Part shown: in pieces, positions 25,729-35,120 of the stretch | How the letters are laid out: every line of letters begins with the position of its first letter | How positions within the stretch are numbered: the first letter of the stretch is position 1 | Source: Xenophilus sp003671765 | GTDB taxonomy: Bacteria; Pseudomonadota; Gammaproteobacteria; Burkholderiales; Burkholderiaceae_C | Assembly (NCBI GenBank): GCA_051414805.1 | Contig: CP166702.1 | Coordinates: 4,278,001 to 4,342,000 of the forward strand | Direction of reading: 5' to 3' | Length of the DNA: 64,000 nucleotides | Program-made: the position numbers and the translations under genes | The notes under the pieces: model-generated | Told to the model about the DNA's origin: nothing | Databases searched by the model: none | The model's input: the letters and a program-made list of their open reading frames with translations, nothing else

Positions 25729-26506
25729 GGCATTTCTCCTGACAAAGAAAAAAGGGTTTGCTGTTCACCGCACACCGGATTCCTAGATTCGGAAGCCCAG
25801 CCTTTCGGCTGTTCGGTGCGGTCGGCACGAGGAACCCGGTTGGCCCTGTTGCCACCGTCTTTCCTGAGTTCATCGCCCGCGACGGTCAGGAGCGCGCGGA
25901 CGGGGGCCGTCAAGGAGACAAGCGCAGGGTTGGTGCGGCCCGCAGGCGAAGCCGAGGACACGGCCCTGCGCGCCTTGACGGCACACGGCCGCGGGCTACA
26001 GTCGCGGACAAGGTGATGAAGTCAGGGAAGACGGCTGGACATGGCAACGGCCATCCCTGTGTGCCGACCGCACGCAAGCGAAGCGCGCAGGCCCGGATCT
26101 GGAATCCGGGCCGGAGGCGTCAGCCGAGCGGAGCGAGGGAACGATGGAAGCCCGTCAGGGGCGAGACGCCGCAGGCGGCTCGATGCGCCACGCGCACGAC
26201 AGCGCGACCGGCCATGTTTCTTGGCCGGGGACGCACAGCCTTCAATGCTTGATGCACAAGCTCATGCGCCCGTCATCGGGAAACAGGTTCGACAGCGACT
26301 GCCGTGGTCTGGCCGATCCGGCGCAGCCGGTTCGGCGGTCTTTGAGGGGCGCCAAGCATCGCGCGGCGGGGATAGCCCGCAGGGCTTTCCCCTGGAGGCA
26401 AGCGAAGCGCGCAGCGCACCAGGCGCGAAGGTATCGGCAACGAGCGCAGCAGAAAAAAGGTGCGCCGCCCCCGCAGGGACGACGCACCGAAGGCAGCGCG
26501 GCGCGA
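25729..26506. other. 778-bp gene-free, repeat-rich spacer
   Basis: No plausible gene. It contains the second copy of the 120-bp dispersed repeat and short shared phrases (GCGCAGGCCCGG, GGCCGGAGGCGTCAG) that recur near 27,105-27,140. The promoter for DUF932 must lie at its left edge. Confidence 0.55.
26311..26430. repeat. Dispersed 120-bp repeat, copy 2
   Basis: Closely similar and in the same orientation to 21784-21903, with scattered substitutions such as GCCGGTTCGG for GCCGATTCGG. It lies just left of the zinc-ribbon gene. Confidence 0.85.
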
Positions 26507-26899
26507 TCAGTTCGCCGCCGGCGCCGCCATCGACTGCAACTGGTCGATCACGCCAGGCTCAACGAACACGCAAGCCTGCTCGTCCGCGATCGGCACGTTG
26601 AACACCTGCGCGAACACCGTGCGTCGCAGATGGGCCAGGCGGCCCGTGCGATATGCCTGCTCGGGCTTCATGCGCCCGCCGGCCTGCGAGCCGCTGCGCT
26701 GCGGATCGCATTCGACCAGCGCGACAAAGCCGTCGTCGGACAGTTTCTGATGCTCGGGGCAAAGCCCCCAGCCGGTTGCCGTATGGCGCTCCATGCTCGC
26801 GCGCAGGCGCTTGTCCAACAGGACGGCGCCGGTATCGAACGCCGTGCCGCAAACGAGGCAAACATGCTGTTCGAGGGAAATGTGTGATTTGTCGTTCAT
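26507..26899 (-). CDS. Hypothetical protein with an N-terminal zinc-ribbon-like Cys pair
   Basis: 130 residues from the ATG at 26899. An N-terminal HVCLVCGTAFDTGAVLLDKRL carries a C-x-x-C, and GWGLCPEHQKLSDDGFVALVECD adds another Cys and His, so a zinc site is plausible. I do not recognise the family with certainty; similar small proteins occur at this position in Tn4371-like elements. It is the last backbone gene before the defence island. Confidence 0.7.
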   Translation of the reverse strand: MNDKSHISLEQHVCLVCGTAFDTGAVLLDKRLRASMERHTATGWGLCPEHQKLSDDGFVALVECDPQRSGSQAGGRMKPEQAYRTGRLAHLRRTVFAQVFNVPIADEQACVFVEPGVIDQLQSMAAPAAN

Positions 26900-27258
26900 G
26901 ACGATCTCCGGTTGCACGGGCGGAATTGCCCGGAACCGTCGCCAGCACGGCGTAGCGCAGCAGTCAGGGGTCGGAGACGGCCACGGGCCGCAAGCGTGCT
27001 GGCACGCGCCGCCCTTGACGGCGAGAACGCCGTGATACGGTGAAGGGACACAGCAAGACCGCCCCCTCACACCACCCCACGCATGCGGGGTTTCCGGTAA
27101 GCGGAGCGCGCAGGCCCGGGAGGGCCGGAGGCGTCAGGGGTCAAAGCCGAATGGCCGCGATTCGGCACGAAGCGCAGCCCGCCAGCCCGCCAGCCCGCCG
27201 ACGGAACGCCGTGACGCCCGACAGGGGGCTCGGCATGGGCTGTAGGCTGCCGTCGCTC
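26900..27258. other. Junction between element backbone and defence island
   Basis: About 360 bases without a gene. The left part holds the promoter region of the zinc-ribbon gene. The right part repeats phrases seen in the other spacers (AAGCCGAATGGCCG also at 21918) and ends where AT content rises at the island promoter. Confidence 0.5.
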
Positions 27259-27329
27259 TTTCACTGCACAGTAAAAATTGCCATTCGGCTGAATTTTCGG
27301 TAGAGTTCGCATATTTACTGAACAGTGAA
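27259..27329 (+). promoter_or_regulatory. Promoter of the AbiE-like operon flanked by two operators
   Basis: A sigma-70 promoter TTGCCA (27278-27283), 17 bases, TAGAGT (27301-27306) lies between two copies of a palindrome TTYACTG-NN-CAGTRAA: TTTCACTGCACAGTAAA at 27259-27275 and TTTACTGAACAGTGAA at 27314-27329. Their centres are about 54 bases apart, near five helical turns, so bound dimers face the same side. This fits autorepression by the AbiEi-like wHTH protein, which is inference. Confidence 0.8.
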
Positions 27330-27345
27330 CAAGGCTCCACGCCGC

Positions 27346-28437
27346 ATGTTTGAGTCCACCCTGACTGAACGAGAGTTGATCGCGCGCTTGGTTGACGCCC
27401 TGCGGGAGCTACCCGAGGTAGAGGCCGACCTCGCCCAGGAGCCAGCCGCCCAGCACAGCGATCGCGGGTACGACGCCCAGGTCGATTTGCACGTTGCTGG
27501 GAAGCCCTTCGTCCTGTTGCTTGAAGCCAAGAAGGTCGTCTTTCCGCGAGATGTCCGCCAAGTAATCTGGCAACTCCGGGCGGCGAGCCACGGGAGGCCC
27601 ACCGGGCAGCGGGAGAACCCCTTGCCACTCCTCGTCGCCGAGTCCATCTCCCCCGGCGCGAAGGAACTGCTCAGAAGCGAGCGCGTCGGCTACTACGACA
27701 GCGGCGGCAGCCTGTACCTACCCGCCCCCGGTGCGTACCTCTATATCGACAAGCCGCCCCCCAAAGCCCTGGCGAAGTCGGTGCGGACGCTGTTCACCGG
27801 GCGACGTGCCCAGGTGCTTCACGCCCTGCTGGTGCGGCATCAGAAGTGGTTCGGCGTCACCGAGTTGGCACAGCAGGCGACGGTGTCGCCCGCCACCGCC
27901 TCCCAAGTGCTGACCGAACTGGAGCGCTTCGACTGGCTGGTAGCGCGTGGGCAAGGCCCGGGGAAGGAGCGCCACCTTCGCGAGCCGGCGGCCTTGCTGG
28001 ACGCATGGGCCAAGCAGCTCGCCACCATCCGTCCGTCACCTGTGCGGCGGTACTACGTGCCGGGCACGAAGGCAGACACGCTGGCGACGCGAATCGGCCA
28101 GGTCTTCGACGCGCACGAGGTCCAGTACGCGATCAGCCACGAAGCCGCCGCGCAGCGCTATGCGCCGTTCATTTCTCATGTCTCCCAAGTGCGGGTGCGC
28201 GTGCTGATCGGCGCGAACGCCGATGCCGCGATCGGTGACCTGGACGCGCGTGTCGTCAATGAGGGCGCCAATTTGGGGGTCATCGAAGCCAAGTCGTCAG
28301 GCGAACTGCTGTTTCGCGAGCAGATCGACGGCCTATGGCTGGCGAGCCCAATTCAGATCTATCTCGACCTGCTGCGTGGCGAAGGCCGCTCCAAGGAAAT
28401 GGCCGAGCACTTCCGCAAAGAAAGGATCGGCTTCTGA
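27346..28437 (+). CDS. AbiEi-like antitoxin with winged HTH
   Basis: 363 residues from the ATG at 27346; a GTG at 27325 is in frame but overlaps the operator. The N-terminal region resembles a PD-(D/E)XK-like fold (DAQVDLHVAGKPFVLLLEAKK). A winged helix follows (HALLVRHQKWFGVTELAQQATVSPATASQVLTELERFDWL), and the C-terminus (PIQIYLDLLRGEGRSKEMAEHFRKERIGF) is typical of AbiEi-annotated proteins. In type IV AbiE systems the antitoxin represses its operon and counters the nucleotidyltransferase toxin. The stop overlaps the next start (TGATG). Confidence 0.75.
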   Translation: MFESTLTERELIARLVDALRELPEVEADLAQEPAAQHSDRGYDAQVDLHVAGKPFVLLLEAKKVVFPRDVRQVIWQLRAASHGRPTGQRENPLPLLVAESISPGAKELLRSERVGYYDSGGSLYLPAPGAYLYIDKPPPKALAKSVRTLFTGRRAQVLHALLVRHQKWFGVTELAQQATVSPATASQVLTELERFDWLVARGQGPGKERHLREPAALLDAWAKQLATIRPSPVRRYYVPGTKADTLATRIGQVFDAHEVQYAISHEAAAQRYAPFISHVSQVRVRVLIGANADAAIGDLDARVVNEGANLGVIEAKSSGELLFREQIDGLWLASPIQIYLDLLRGEGRSKEMAEHFRKERIGF

Positions 28438-29348
28438 TGGCCAAGCCCGCAACGCTCGACGGCTACAGCGACCAGTACACCGTGGACTGCGAACGTGTCC
28501 TCGTGACGCTGCTGCGCGGTCTCGGACCGTGGAAGGATTCGGTCTACCTGGTCGGCGGGCTCACGCCGCGGTATCTCGTCGCCGCACGGCCACCCGCGGT
28601 GCCGGCGCACGCCGGCACGCTGGATGTGGACATCGTGATCGATTTGCAAATCCTGGCCGACACCGAGGCCTATCACACGCTGGAGGACAACCTCAAGAAG
28701 ATGGGCTTCGAGCGTGCCGAGAACGAAGCCGGGAAGAAGCTCTCGTGGCGTTGGCAGACCCGCACCGAGCATGGTGCGCTGATGGTGCTGGAACTGCTGG
28801 CGGATGCGCCGGACCTCGTTGGCGGCAAGGTACAACCGCTGCCGACCGAAGGGACGATCTCGGCCCTGAACATCCCGCACTCGTCCATCGTCTTCGACCT
28901 GTACCAAGTCACCGAGATCCAGGCCGAACTGCTGGGCGGCAACGGCATCGCCACCGAGAAGATCAAGCACGCCAATCTCGTCAGCTTCACCTGCTTGAAG
29001 TCCTTCGCGTTCGATCAGCGCTTCGAGCGCAAGGACGCGCACGACCTGGTCTATTGCATCGAGCACGCGCCCGAGGGCATGGCCGCCGTGGCCGAAGCCT
29101 TCCGCAACGAGCGGCGCGGCAAGCACGGTGCCGTCATCGAGGCCTCGCTGGTGATCCTGCGCAGCCGTTTCACGGGCGACGAGAAAACCGAGGGCTATCG
29201 CAAGGATGGCCCCGTATCGGTCGCCAGGTTCGAGCTCGGTGAAAGCGACGAGCCAGATCTGCGCGAAGCACGGGCACTGCGGCAGCGGCAGGCCAGTGAC
29301 GTGATAGAGCAACTGCTGGCCAGGATCGATCAAGGGTCAGCGACATGA
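28437..29348 (+). CDS. AbiEii-like nucleotidyltransferase
   Basis: 303 residues from the ATG at 28437. The nucleotidyltransferase signature is visible as VYLVGGLTPRYL and, after an insert, GTLDVDIVIDLQIL (the D-x-D metal pair). A later LVSFTCLKSFAFDQRFERKDAHDLVYCIE carries the K...K/D segment of the AbiEii/DUF1814 group. It is the probable toxin or effector paired with the AbiEi-like protein. It overlaps both neighbours (TGATG, ATGA), so its translation is tied to the antitoxin and the nuclease. Confidence 0.75.
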   Translation: MAKPATLDGYSDQYTVDCERVLVTLLRGLGPWKDSVYLVGGLTPRYLVAARPPAVPAHAGTLDVDIVIDLQILADTEAYHTLEDNLKKMGFERAENEAGKKLSWRWQTRTEHGALMVLELLADAPDLVGGKVQPLPTEGTISALNIPHSSIVFDLYQVTEIQAELLGGNGIATEKIKHANLVSFTCLKSFAFDQRFERKDAHDLVYCIEHAPEGMAAVAEAFRNERRGKHGAVIEASLVILRSRFTGDEKTEGYRKDGPVSVARFELGESDEPDLREARALRQRQASDVIEQLLARIDQGSAT

Positions 29349-30262
29349 GCTTTCCCGCTGACATCAAAGGCTGTATGAAGGACTGCATCCTGTCCCTGTT
29401 CTGGCCACGCAAGGATATCGTGGGCTTCTTCGAGAAGCACGGATGCACGAAGGCGGAGATCGCGCCTTTGCAGCTCGAGGGCGAGCATGCGCTCAAGCGG
29501 CATGAAGTGGTCGATGCTCTGTTCTCCGCACTCGCAGCACGTTCTGACAACGGCCTTGGCCCGTTCCGGGCGATGCTGCAATCGCTACTGAGCTGGTCGC
29601 ATTTCGACCCGTACTACTTCGACAAGCTACGCAAGCTGGACCGCAACACAGCCAACAAGAATCTGGAGCATCTCCGCCAACTGCAGGAAATTCGAGACGC
29701 CAAGATCAAGGCCGATCGCGAGCGCAGAGCTGCACAGGAGGCAGCTCGCCAGCAACCCACGGCGTCGCTCGATCAACTGCGCGCCGAATACCTCGATCTC
29801 CTCGCCGACAAGACCTCACGGCAGCAGCGCGGGTACGCGCTGGAACGGATCTTGGCCGAGTTGTCACGCCTCTCTCATCTGGAGGCCACCGAGGCTTTCC
29901 GCGTAAACGGAGAGCAGGTCGATGGCGCAGTGAAGTTCGACGGGGAACACTATCTGATTGAAGCGAAGTGGCAGGAACGGTCTGCAAGCAACGAGCCCGT
30001 CTACCAGTTTGCCGGCAAAGTGGCGGGCAAACTATACGGACGCGGCCTGTTCATTTCAGTGAATGGCTTTAGTTCAGAGGTTATTCGCAGCCTCGTAATG
30101 GGCAAGGAAATTCAAACGCTATTCATCGACGGCGAGGATCTGATCTTGGTACTGGAAGGGCACCTGAGTTTGCGGGAGATGATCGATCGCAAAGTCAAGG
30201 CGGCACAAACCAAAGGGCTCATCTACGTCCATCCCATATCCGGTGCCGAGAAGAAGCTCTGA
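29345..30262 (+). CDS. Restriction-endonuclease-like protein coupled to the AbiE pair
   Basis: 305 residues. An N-terminal region (FWPRKDIVGFFEKHGCTKAEI, EALF-type helices) is followed by a charged coiled coil (about 115-145). A C-terminal PD-(D/E)XK nuclease domain carries D in NGEQVDGAVKF and E-x-K in YLIEAKWQERS, then the conserved FAGKVAGKLYGRGLFISVNGFSSEV. It starts within the AbiEii stop (ATGA), so the three genes form one unit. Its nuclease may be an added effector. I know no named system with exactly this composition. Confidence 0.75.
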   Translation: MSFPADIKGCMKDCILSLFWPRKDIVGFFEKHGCTKAEIAPLQLEGEHALKRHEVVDALFSALAARSDNGLGPFRAMLQSLLSWSHFDPYYFDKLRKLDRNTANKNLEHLRQLQEIRDAKIKADRERRAAQEAARQQPTASLDQLRAEYLDLLADKTSRQQRGYALERILAELSRLSHLEATEAFRVNGEQVDGAVKFDGEHYLIEAKWQERSASNEPVYQFAGKVAGKLYGRGLFISVNGFSSEVIRSLVMGKEIQTLFIDGEDLILVLEGHLSLREMIDRKVKAAQTKGLIYVHPISGAEKKL

Positions 30263-30319
30263 GATGCAGGCGATCGCTATGTCACCCAAGAACCTGTCAA
30301 AGATCCACTGGAATCAAGA

Positions 30320-30928
30320 ATGAGCAGCCTCGCCTCCAGCTATAGGGGCTATGCCGATCTAGCCAAAGCCCAAGCCGAAGGTGAGGACTACAGAGTGCTT
30401 GTGCGTCCGGTCGCGGCGTCGTCGATCGCTGTCATTGCGCCACATGGAGGAAGGATCGAGCAGTACACGTCGGACATCGCCTGCGGCGTTGCTGGAGGAG
30501 ACTTCAATCTCTACTCCTTTGAAGGAATTAGGCAGTCCGGCAACTATTCAACGTTGCATCTGACAAGCCATCGGTTCGACGAGCCGCGTTGTTTGGAACT
30601 CCTGTCCAAGTGCGATTACGTCGTTGCGATTCACGGATGCGGCGGCGATGATCAACGAGTTCTTCTCGGCGGGCTTGATGGACCTTTGAAGCTGGCGATC
30701 AGAGAAGCGATGCATGGGATCGGAGTCGATGCCCAAAGCGAGGATCACCCGTTTCCCGCCACAGACCCGAAGAACATTTGCAATCGGGGACGACGCGGCA
30801 TCGGTGTGCAGCTCGAACTGACAATAGGACTCAGGCTGCACGGACCACGCGACGCGATATGCAAGGCGATCCGCTCGGTGCTGATGGCGTTGCCGAACGC
30901 GGACCGAGGAAGAGGACAAGGGAAATGA
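30320..30928 (+). CDS. DUF867 / poly-gamma-glutamate hydrolase-like protein
   Basis: 202 residues. The zinc-peptidase motif of phage-type poly-gamma-glutamate hydrolases is present: VIAPHGGRIEQYTSDIACGVAGGDFNLYSFEGI, then VVAIHGCGGDDQRVLLGGLD. Catalytic H and E in HGGRIE are intact. Such enzymes normally let phages cross glutamate capsules; here the gene overlaps qatA by 4 bases (ATGA) and so belongs to the defence operon. What it cleaves is unknown. Confidence 0.8.
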   Translation: MSSLASSYRGYADLAKAQAEGEDYRVLVRPVAASSIAVIAPHGGRIEQYTSDIACGVAGGDFNLYSFEGIRQSGNYSTLHLTSHRFDEPRCLELLSKCDYVVAIHGCGGDDQRVLLGGLDGPLKLAIREAMHGIGVDAQSEDHPFPATDPKNICNRGRRGIGVQLELTIGLRLHGPRDAICKAIRSVLMALPNADRGRGQGK

Positions 30929-32859
30929 TCCTGACCGACAACGAAACCAAAGTCGACCTGCTGAACAACGAGGCCATCGCTGCCACGATCGTCGGGCTGC
31001 TTCGTGCCAAGCCCGATCATCCGGTGACGATCGGCGTGCACGGCGACTGGGGGGCGGGCAAGTCCAGCGTGCTCGAAATGATCGAGGCGGGCTTTGCAGA
31101 CAAGAACGATGTCCTGTGCCTCAAATTCAATGGGTGGCGTTTTCAAGGCTTTGAGGACGCGAAGATAGCTCTGATCGAAGGGATCGTCACGGGCCTGGTC
31201 GAGAAACGACCAGCGTTGAACAAGGCGGCTGTGGCCGTCAAGGATGTCTTCCGCCGCATCGACTGGCTGAAGGTCGCCAAGAGAGCCGGTGGTTTGGCCT
31301 TGACCGCCTTCACGGGAATCCCGACGCCCGAGCAAATCGGAGCCGTCGTCGGCTCGCTCGAAGCGCTGGTGGCAGACCCCGCCAAGCTCGTGACAAAAGA
31401 GAACATCTCGACGGCCATCGATGAGGCCAAGGCCCTGCTGAAGCCGGACGAGTCCAAGAATGTGCCGGAGGAAGTGGAGGCGTTCCGCAAGGCGTTCGAC
31501 CAGCTCTTGAAAGACGCAGGCATCAAGCAGCTCGTTGTCCTGATCGATGACCTCGACCGTTGCCTGCCCGACACCGCCATTGAAACGCTCGAAGCCATCC
31601 GGCTGTTCGTGTTCACGGCGCGGACGGCGTTCGTCGTCGCGGCCGACGAGGCGATGATCGAGTACGCGGTGCGCAAACACTTCCCCGATCTGCCCGACAG
31701 CACCGGCCCGCGCGACTACGCCCGCAACTATCTCGAAAAGCTCATCCAGGTTCCGTTCCGCATCCCGGCTTTGGGAGAGGCCGAGACGCGGATCTACGTC
31801 ACGCTGTTGCTAACCGGCGCCGAGATCGGCGAGAACGACGCAGACTATGGGAAGCTGATCGCCGTCGCTAGGGAAAAGCTGAAGCGGCCTTGGACCAGCG
31901 GCGGTCTGGACGTAGCGACTGTCAAGGCGACACTCGGCAAGCAGGCCGAGAAGGCGAACAATGCGCTTGCGCTCAGCGACCAGATCGGTCCCATCCTGGC
32001 CAGTGGTACGAAGGGCAACCCGAGACAGATCAAGCGCTTTCTCAACACGCTGTTGTTGCGCGAGCGCACCGCGATCGCACGCGGTTTCGGCGACGACATC
32101 AAGCTCCCCGTGCTTGCGAAGCTCATGCTCGCGGAGCGCTTCATCCCGAGGTTGTTCGAGCAGATCGCGTTCGTTGCGGCGGTCCATCCGCAAGGGCTGT
32201 GCGAAGACCTGGAAGCGCTGGAAACGGGTTTGGCGACGGCTGGTGACAAAGAGAGTGAGCCCAAGGGACATAAGACCAGCGAGCCCCCGCCCGCACCCGA
32301 CAGCGCCGTGTTGACCGAGTGGAAGTCGCTGGAGACGGTGCGCGACTGGGCGCACCTTTCGCCGAAGCTGTCGGGGCTCGATCTGCGCCCCTACCTGTTC
32401 GTGACAAAGGACAAGAAGGACTACTTCGGCCCGGTGTCTGTGTTGGGTCACTTGGCTGGCGTGGTGGAGAAGCTGTTCGGGGGCAAGATGACCGTCCAAG
32501 GCTACGACGCCGAGTTGAAGCAGCTCGTGCAGCCCGAAGCCGAGAAGGTGTTTGAGGCCGTGCGCAGCAAGATCATGAGCACGGGAGCCTTCGACACCAG
32601 GCCGGCGGGTGTCGAAGGCCTCGTTGTCCTCGTAAAGGCCCAGCCCGGCCTTCAGACCCGCTTGATGGATTTCCTGGAGGCACTGCCAAGCGGCAAGTGC
32701 GGGCCTTGGGCGGTCAGCGGCTGGCAGGGTGTCATCAAAGACACCGAATGTGCCACGCGCCTGACGAAGCTGCTGGGAGACTGGGGCAAGGTCACCAACA
32801 ACCCCGGCCTCAAGGCAAGCGCCGAAGCAGTGCTCAGGGATCTGAAGGGAGGCCGTTGA
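30925..32859 (+). CDS. qatA: QatA, KAP-family P-loop ATPase
   Basis: 644 residues from the ATG at 30925. KAP NTPase features: Walker A in VHGDWGAGKSSV (40-48) and Walker B in VVLIDDLDRCLPD (204-216), typical of the family (DDLDR). A region around residues 115-150 (RAGGLALTAFTGIP) may approach the membrane. QatA is the ATPase of the Qat antiphage system (QatA-QatB-QatC-QatD), recognised here from all four genes in order. Its stop overlaps the qatB start (TGATG). Confidence 0.9.
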   Translation: MILTDNETKVDLLNNEAIAATIVGLLRAKPDHPVTIGVHGDWGAGKSSVLEMIEAGFADKNDVLCLKFNGWRFQGFEDAKIALIEGIVTGLVEKRPALNKAAVAVKDVFRRIDWLKVAKRAGGLALTAFTGIPTPEQIGAVVGSLEALVADPAKLVTKENISTAIDEAKALLKPDESKNVPEEVEAFRKAFDQLLKDAGIKQLVVLIDDLDRCLPDTAIETLEAIRLFVFTARTAFVVAADEAMIEYAVRKHFPDLPDSTGPRDYARNYLEKLIQVPFRIPALGEAETRIYVTLLLTGAEIGENDADYGKLIAVAREKLKRPWTSGGLDVATVKATLGKQAEKANNALALSDQIGPILASGTKGNPRQIKRFLNTLLLRERTAIARGFGDDIKLPVLAKLMLAERFIPRLFEQIAFVAAVHPQGLCEDLEALETGLATAGDKESEPKGHKTSEPPPAPDSAVLTEWKSLETVRDWAHLSPKLSGLDLRPYLFVTKDKKDYFGPVSVLGHLAGVVEKLFGGKMTVQGYDAELKQLVQPEAEKVFEAVRSKIMSTGAFDTRPAGVEGLVVLVKAQPGLQTRLMDFLEALPSGKCGPWAVSGWQGVIKDTECATRLTKLLGDWGKVTNNPGLKASAEAVLRDLKGGR

Positions 32860-33743
32860 TGGGAACCTCGACAGCTTACGGCGGCCCTGGCGGCGGAACA
32901 CCGCTTGTTCCTTCATGGCTGGGCGACGCCGGTGGCGGTGACGCTCCTGCTGCCCCTCCGGGCAATGGGGCAGGTCCGGACGGCCAGGCGCCCGCGGATG
33001 GTACTGCGCCACCGGTGCCGCCGAACCGCCCGCCCATTCCCCGGACTGCGGACCCGCAACGCTTCGCCGGTGCTCGCTCTAACCTCACACGATTCGCGGG
33101 CTCCGGCGGTAGCGACCGGGCCAGCCTGGGCCGCGCCGTCTCAAGGTACGTCTCGACGTCCGCCGGGGGCGCGCGCCAGGCTGCCCAACGCATGGGCGCC
33201 TCTCGGGGTTCCGGCGCGCGGCTCCTCGGCTTCCTGACCGATGCGCAAACGCGGGGTGTGCGCGAGGCGTTGCGAGCGCTGGACCTGGAATCGTTGGCGG
33301 GTCGCCCGATCACCGAAATTTTCGTGGGCCTGGCCGACTACATCTGTCCGGGCGCGGGAACGGTTGACGAAGGCATCGCCCGCGAGGCCTACATCGAAAC
33401 CATCGTTGAACTGGCGAGTGAAGGTCTCACCGACCTTGCCACGTTCACCCCGGATCAGATGCAGACGGTTTTCGAGCTGTATGCCACCCATGCGATCGAG
33501 GCGCGCATCTGCAACGACATCGGCACCAAGGCCGTGACCATGCCAGCGGACGCGCAGGCTGCACACCGCGTCGAGCAGCAGTTGCGCGACTTCATCCGAG
33601 GCGGGGTAAGCGACGCGGTCACTCGTGCCAGGGCAGAGACACCCAATCTCACGCCCGAACGAATTCAGGGCTTCGTGGACGCAGTGTACGAGTCCGCATT
33701 CGCGATCTTGCAGACCTTGGGTGATGCGGAGGCCAATCAATGA
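32859..33743 (+). CDS. qatB: QatB
   Basis: 294 residues from the ATG at 32859, with GAAGGGAGG upstream. A Gly/Pro-rich, disordered N-terminus (GGPGGGTPLVPSWLGDAGG, residues 7-60) is followed by an alpha-helical domain (LTRFAGSGGSDRASLGRAVSRYVST; REALRALDLESLAGRPITEIFVGLADYICPGAGTVDE). The start MGTSTAYGGPGGGTPLVPSWL is characteristic of QatB. No catalytic site is known; QatB is likely modified or processed by QatC. It overlaps qatC by 4 bases. Confidence 0.87.
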   Translation: MGTSTAYGGPGGGTPLVPSWLGDAGGGDAPAAPPGNGAGPDGQAPADGTAPPVPPNRPPIPRTADPQRFAGARSNLTRFAGSGGSDRASLGRAVSRYVSTSAGGARQAAQRMGASRGSGARLLGFLTDAQTRGVREALRALDLESLAGRPITEIFVGLADYICPGAGTVDEGIAREAYIETIVELASEGLTDLATFTPDQMQTVFELYATHAIEARICNDIGTKAVTMPADAQAAHRVEQQLRDFIRGGVSDAVTRARAETPNLTPERIQGFVDAVYESAFAILQTLGDAEANQ

Positions 33744-35107
33744 AGCGGCAACTCCTGGCTGGCCGTTTCGGCCCTGACGACCACGTTGATGTAACGGTAG
33801 GCGCCGATGAGCAGCGAACCTACCTGCAATTGGTCATCGGCGAAAAGTCCTTGGACCACGGTCTCGGTGGCGCGCTCACCAGCCTGAAGAAGATCGGCGT
33901 ATTCCCCTCGGAGATCGGCATCGACCTGCTGGTGCTGGCAGCTCATGTCCATGCGGCCGACACACGCATCTCTCGTGCCGAGCAGTCACAGGATTCGTGG
34001 ACGCGCGAAATACGGCTGGTTGTTCCAGTCAGCGATCCAGCTCGCTGGAGCGCAGCAGCACCGACGCTGAAGAAGTCGCTTGACTTCTTGACAGGCGATC
34101 GCTGGACGATTGGCTTCAGAGCACGTCCGGCTCGCTTCGCGACGATCGCCCAGACAGTTCCTCCGAGCCTGATCGCTCTCCCCTTTGATTCCGTCAGCCT
34201 GTTTTCCGGAGGACTGGACAGCCTGATTGGCGCCATCGACCTGTTGGAGGATGGTGCCACGCCGTTACTGATCAGTCACTTTGGTGAAGGTTCAATCAGC
34301 GACGCGCAAGGCAAATTGTTCACGGGTTTGAGAAAGCAGTATGTCAAGTCGTCTTTCGAGCGGCTGCGTGTCGGCATGACCTTCAAGAAAGGTTTGGTGG
34401 CCGACGTTGGCTCGGAAGACAGCACGCGCGGCAGGTCGTTCCTGTTCTTCGCACTCGGCGTGTTCGCGGGCACTGGGCTGGGGCACCGCTTTGTACTGCG
34501 CGTACCCGAGAATGGTCTGATCGCTCTGAATGTGCCATTGGACCCTTTGCGGCTGGGCTCGAACAGCACTCGAACTACGCATCCTTACTACATGGCAAGG
34601 TGGAACGACCTACTCGGCGAACTCGGCATCAACGGCGAAGTTCAGAATCCGTACTGGGACAAGACGAAGGGCGAGATGGCCGCAGCCTGCCGCAACCCGG
34701 CCCTCTTGAAGAAGCTGGCGCCAGATTCGTTGTCGTGCTCGTCCCCCGCCAAAGCCCGATGGCTAGGGCATGGCATCGAGCACTGCGGCTACTGTCTGCC
34801 ATGTCTGATCCGCCGCGCAGCGTTGGAGGCAGCATGGGGTACGGGAAGCGATCCGACGACGTACACCGTATCCGACCTTCACGCCCAGCCGTTGGATACG
34901 CGCCAAGCGACCGGAGTACAGGTCAGGTCGTTTCAGTACGCGATCGAGCGCTTGAGGGAAAAACCGCAGCTCGCAAACCTCTTGATTCACAAACCGGGCT
35001 CGCTTGCTGAAGAAGCCGAGCATCTGGATGAGCTTGCCGATGTCTATCGGCGCGGCCTTGGCGAAGTTGCGCGGCTCATTGATGGCACCGAGGCGAAACC
35101 GAGTTGA
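33740..35107 (+). CDS. qatC: QatC, QueC-like enzyme of the Qat system
   Basis: 455 residues. The ATP-pyrophosphatase loop SGGLDS is at 156-161 (SVSLFSGGLDSLIGAIDLL), as in QueC-type 7-cyano-7-deazaguanine synthases. A cysteine zinc site lies near residue 350 (HCGYCLPCLIRRAAL). An N-terminal domain of about 150 residues precedes the QueC part, unlike housekeeping QueC (about 230 residues). In Qat, QatC is thought to modify a partner protein or nucleobase; the exact product is not evident here. Confidence 0.9.
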   Translation: MKRQLLAGRFGPDDHVDVTVGADEQRTYLQLVIGEKSLDHGLGGALTSLKKIGVFPSEIGIDLLVLAAHVHAADTRISRAEQSQDSWTREIRLVVPVSDPARWSAAAPTLKKSLDFLTGDRWTIGFRARPARFATIAQTVPPSLIALPFDSVSLFSGGLDSLIGAIDLLEDGATPLLISHFGEGSISDAQGKLFTGLRKQYVKSSFERLRVGMTFKKGLVADVGSEDSTRGRSFLFFALGVFAGTGLGHRFVLRVPENGLIALNVPLDPLRLGSNSTRTTHPYYMARWNDLLGELGINGEVQNPYWDKTKGEMAAACRNPALLKKLAPDSLSCSSPAKARWLGHGIEHCGYCLPCLIRRAALEAAWGTGSDPTTYTVSDLHAQPLDTRQATGVQVRSFQYAIERLREKPQLANLLIHKPGSLAEEAEHLDELADVYRRGLGEVARLIDGTEAKPS

Positions 35108-35120
35108 CGAGGATGCGTGC

